Made by a program: the position numbers and the translations under genes
Assembly (NCBI GenBank): GCA_002320385.1
Contig: DCKN01000103.1
Location: 1-6,792, forward strand
Source of the DNA: Proteobacteria bacterium UBA1673
GTDB taxonomy: Bacteria > Pseudomonadota > Gammaproteobacteria > Comchoanobacterales > Comchoanobacteraceae
Length of the DNA: 6,792 bases
Reading direction: 5' to 3'
Shown here: one piece after another, positions 5,491-6,792 of the stretch
Layout: every line of letters begins with the position of its first letter
How positions within the stretch are numbered: the stretch's first letter is position 1
Notes under the pieces: generated by a model
What the model saw: the letters and a program-made list of their open reading frames with translations, nothing else
Databases searched by the model: none
Told to the model about the DNA's origin: nothing

Positions 5491-6657
5491 ATGCTCAGAA
5501 AAATCGTCACATCCATCATTTTAATCTTAGTCATTGCATTAATCGCACAATACTACAACGTGCACCAAGGCAGTATCATCATTCTGACCCAACAAAGTAA
5601 AATAACCATCAATTTAGCCATGGGTATTATTCTCAGCATCATCAGTTTTTTAGTGCTCTATTATTGCTTGAGATTAATCGCATTGATTAGGACATCTCCG
5701 CGTAACTGGCGAAAATATCGACAACAAAAATCCTTGCTCAAATATCGTGACACCATTAATAAAGCATTGATCCATTTCATCCAAGATGAATATAGTCAGG
5801 CCGAGGCCCTATTCAAACAAAACTATCTTGCACAAACCGAAGAACACAAGCTTGATCTTCTGATGGCTGTCTACACAGAAATTAAAGCCAAGCAAATACC
5901 TCAAGCACAAAATGACCTCAGCGAAGTCATCACCGCTGACACAAACATCAAGGCCGCTGGTAATTATCTACAAACCAAAATCTATCAAGAGAAAAATCAA
6001 CCTAAATCAGCAATCAATACTATCAAACAAGATAAACACTATCTTAAAAAGCCACTCCTGCTTGAAAAGCTCTGTCATAGCCTACTCAACAGCGGACAGT
6101 ATCATGAGTTAATTGCGCTACTAAACCAACGATCTTCAATGAGCTACGATGACAAAAGAGTATGGACAATTCGCGCACATAAAGCATGTATTGATGACTT
6201 TATGAGTAAAAACCAAATACCCGAAGCGTGCGCTTATATCAAACAATTAGCATCTCATATCAACAAAGAGCCCACCATAGCCAGTCGACATATCCAAGCC
6301 CTGATCTTACAAAACGACTACACGTCGGCCACCAAGCAAATCGAAAAACATTTTGCCGGATTAGTGACAACCACATATCACCAATCCATCGTCAATCTTA
6401 TTGATGTCACATCACAAAAAGATATCCTAATCAAAATAGAGCAATGCCTAGATAATATTATCAATCAAACCACTACCGATAAACAGTATGCCTATCTCTG
6501 CCACGCTCATTTAATGATTAAAAAGCAGTTGTACGAAAAAGCAATCGCAGACTACCAAGCATTAATCAATCTAAACCTATCAGCGCAACAAAGTATTGAT
6601 GCGCGCCTGAAGATTCATCAGCTCGAAAAAATAATAAAGCACAATAAAAGCGATTAA
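5491..6657 (+). CDS. hemY: HemY, inner-membrane TPR protein of the hem operon
   Basis: This is the proteobacterial HemY, an inner-membrane protein with a TPR-like helical domain, conserved after hemX and thought to act late in protoheme synthesis or its organisation; its exact job is unresolved. It is unrelated to Bacillus HemY, the protoporphyrinogen oxidase. Two membrane segments (about 4-20 and 41-66) flank a short loop with the family-like YYNVHQGSIII (21-31). RTSPRNWRKYRQQKSLLKYRDTINKAL (67-93), a basic stretch after the second segment, matches the HemY N-terminal signature. The remainder is a run of helical repeats such as HFIQDEYSQAEALFKQNY (about 95-112) and a C-terminal LMIKKQLYEKAIADYQALI unit. 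Its 388 residues compare with about 398 in E. coli. AAAGG (5480-5484), overlapping the hemX stop, lies 6 bases before the ATG. The spacing of 9 bases from hemX indicates one operon. Confidence 0.93.
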   Translation: MLRKIVTSIILILVIALIAQYYNVHQGSIIILTQQSKITINLAMGIILSIISFLVLYYCLRLIALIRTSPRNWRKYRQQKSLLKYRDTINKALIHFIQDEYSQAEALFKQNYLAQTEEHKLDLLMAVYTEIKAKQIPQAQNDLSEVITADTNIKAAGNYLQTKIYQEKNQPKSAINTIKQDKHYLKKPLLLEKLCHSLLNSGQYHELIALLNQRSSMSYDDKRVWTIRAHKACIDDFMSKNQIPEACAYIKQLASHINKEPTIASRHIQALILQNDYTSATKQIEKHFAGLVTTTYHQSIVNLIDVTSQKDILIKIEQCLDNIINQTTTDKQYAYLCHAHLMIKKQLYEKAIADYQALINLNLSAQQSIDARLKIHQLEKIIKHNKSD

Positions 6658-6792
6658 AATGATGTTTCAACAGAAACGACAAACCTAGGTTAGCAGAACA
6701 ACAAAAAACGCGCTAGGAAGCGTAGATAAAATGAAACTTCGCCAGTAGAATCACAGCATAGTCGTGCTAACACGAGACCAATTCCCCGTTGA
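6658..6792 (+). other. Non-coding stretch after hemY
   Basis: No gene is visible in these 135 bases; all frames are cut by stops. A perfect 10-base palindrome AACCTAGGTT lies at 6682-6691, and a short hairpin TCGTG-CTAA-CACGA at 6762-6775. Neither is followed by a T-run, so I cannot call an intrinsic terminator for the hem cluster. Confidence 0.5.

Noticed and set aside
6762..6775. TCGTG-CTAA-CACGA hairpin as the hem operon terminator
   Set aside because: The stem is only 5 base pairs and is not followed by a T-tract.

Overview
The window looks like a stretch of gammaproteobacterial chromosome with modest GC (low to mid 40s by eye). The hemD-hemX-hemY order is typical of Gamma- and some Betaproteobacteria, and RecO, a TIGR01777/YfcH-type epimerase and an entericidin-type lipoprotein fit this. 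I cannot name the genus. All convincing genes are on the + strand, which is strikingly rich in A and C in genes and gaps alike; this suits a lagging-strand position.

Layout. (1) Positions 1-1251 are poorly ordered: the 3' end of an unrecognised reading frame (stop at 144-146), a 216-aa unrecognised Gln/Lys-rich protein (278-928), then about 320 bases with no convincing gene. Open stretches broken by single stops suggest that part of this region is decaying. (2) Positions 1252-2160 encode a TIGR01777-family NAD(P)-binding epimerase. (3) Positions 2145-2374 hold two very short overlapping reading frames that bridge to recO (2382-3074); a 10-bp direct repeat lies here. (4) A good sigma70-like promoter (3140-3167) precedes a 47-aa entericidin-type lipoprotein missed by length-limited ORF calling (3199-3342), followed 13 bases later by hemD (3356-4159), hemX (4156-5481) and hemY (5491-6657). 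(5) The last 135 bases hold no gene.

How the genes work together. hemD, hemX and hemY form a tight cluster: hemD and hemX overlap by ATGA, and hemX and hemY are 9 bases apart. HemD closes the uroporphyrinogen III ring in the cytoplasm. HemX and HemY are inner-membrane proteins conserved beside it whose biochemical roles are not settled. The unusual point is that the lipoprotein gene and its promoter sit where hemC is usually found, so this heme cluster may be transcribed through a cell-envelope gene. I found no CRISPR array, insertion sequence, rRNA or tRNA, and no strong case for a wholly new system. The best candidates for a second look are the 1-1251 region and the mini-ORF bridge before recO.
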